From the NCBI GenBank assembly GCA_002714015.1, contig PAWF01000015.1, forward strand, positions 35,432 through 42,468: a stretch of 7,037 nucleotides of DNA, given 5' to 3'. The stretch's first letter is position 1; every line of letters starts with the position of its first letter. Below the pieces are notes generated by a model. The model had not been told where the DNA came from, ran no database searches, and worked only from the letters and a program-made list of their open reading frames with translations. Source of the DNA: Gammaproteobacteria bacterium (GTDB lineage Bacteria; Pseudomonadota; Alphaproteobacteria; UBA828). Positions 6,950 to 7,037 of the stretch are shown here, in pieces. The translations under genes and the position numbers were made by a program.

Positions 6950-7037
6950 GGAGGGGTGGCCGAGTGGCTTAAGGCGCACGCTTGGAAAGCGTGTTTACCG
7001 CAAGGTAACCGGGGTTCGAATCCCCGTCCCTCCGCCA
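6950..7037 (+). tRNA. tRNA-Ser, anticodon GGA
   Basis: This is a complete class II tRNA. The acceptor stem pairs GGAGGGG (6950-6956) with TCCCTCC (7027-7033), the last pair being G-U. The discriminator is G7034 and CCA is encoded at 7035-7037. The D stem pairs GCC (6959-6961) with GGC. The anticodon stem CACGC/GCGTG encloses loop TTGGAAA with anticodon GGA at 6984-6986, which reads UCC and UCU serine codons. The long variable arm TTACC-GCAA-GGTAA (6995-7008) is typical of tRNA-Ser. The T stem CGGGG/CCCCG (7010-7014/7022-7026) encloses TTCGAAT. The gene ends exactly at the window edge, so anything integrated at its 3' end would not be visible. Confidence 0.97.

Noticed and set aside
1..7037. 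Mobile element, CRISPR array or defence system
   Set aside because: No transposase or integrase, no regular repeats, and no cargo-type genes are present; every long plus-strand ORF is a core translation gene.

Overview
The window is a chromosomal housekeeping segment from an AT-rich proteobacterium. It is most likely an alphaproteobacterium. L20 (residues such as [20 protein letters not shown]), a 359-aa PheS, an 801-aa PheT and a 600-aa LepA all read as alphaproteobacterial in style. This assignment rests on recognised sequence style, not on a search.

Bases 1-4651, plus strand, hold the classical translation cluster infC (5'-truncated by the window edge) - rpmI - rplT - pheS - pheT. It encodes initiation factor IF3, ribosomal proteins L35 and L20, and both subunits of phenylalanyl-tRNA synthetase. 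Spacing is tight: 12 nt between rpmI and rplT, 63 nt between rplT and pheS, and an ATGA overlap between pheS and pheT. The one long gap in the cluster is the 139-nt infC-rpmI leader. It contains a perfect 8-bp long-range inverted repeat at the site where other bacteria carry an L20-responsive operator.

The most interesting element is the 63-nt rplT-pheS spacer. A 13-codon ORF (1107-1148, MSLIRWWALPTKG) begins on the base after the rplT stop. Its tandem Trp codons run into the 5' arm of a 6-bp hairpin (1124-1138). Bases of that arm could instead pair with the segment between the pheS Shine-Dalgarno sequence and its GTG start. This looks like a candidate leader-peptide control device for pheST, but with Trp rather than the Phe codons of enterobacterial pheM.

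Bases 4697-6499 encode the elongation factor LepA (EF4), 45 nt after pheT and without an obvious Shine-Dalgarno sequence. Convergent to it and only 9 nt away (6509-6820, minus strand) is an unassigned small Trp-rich membrane protein. Bases 6821-6949 are AT-rich and carry this gene's ribosome-binding site and a probable tRNA promoter. The window ends with a complete tRNA-Ser(GGA) gene with encoded CCA (6950-7037).

I saw no mobile elements, CRISPR arrays, rRNA genes or broken genes. Apart from the leader elements and the small membrane protein, this is ordinary core genome.
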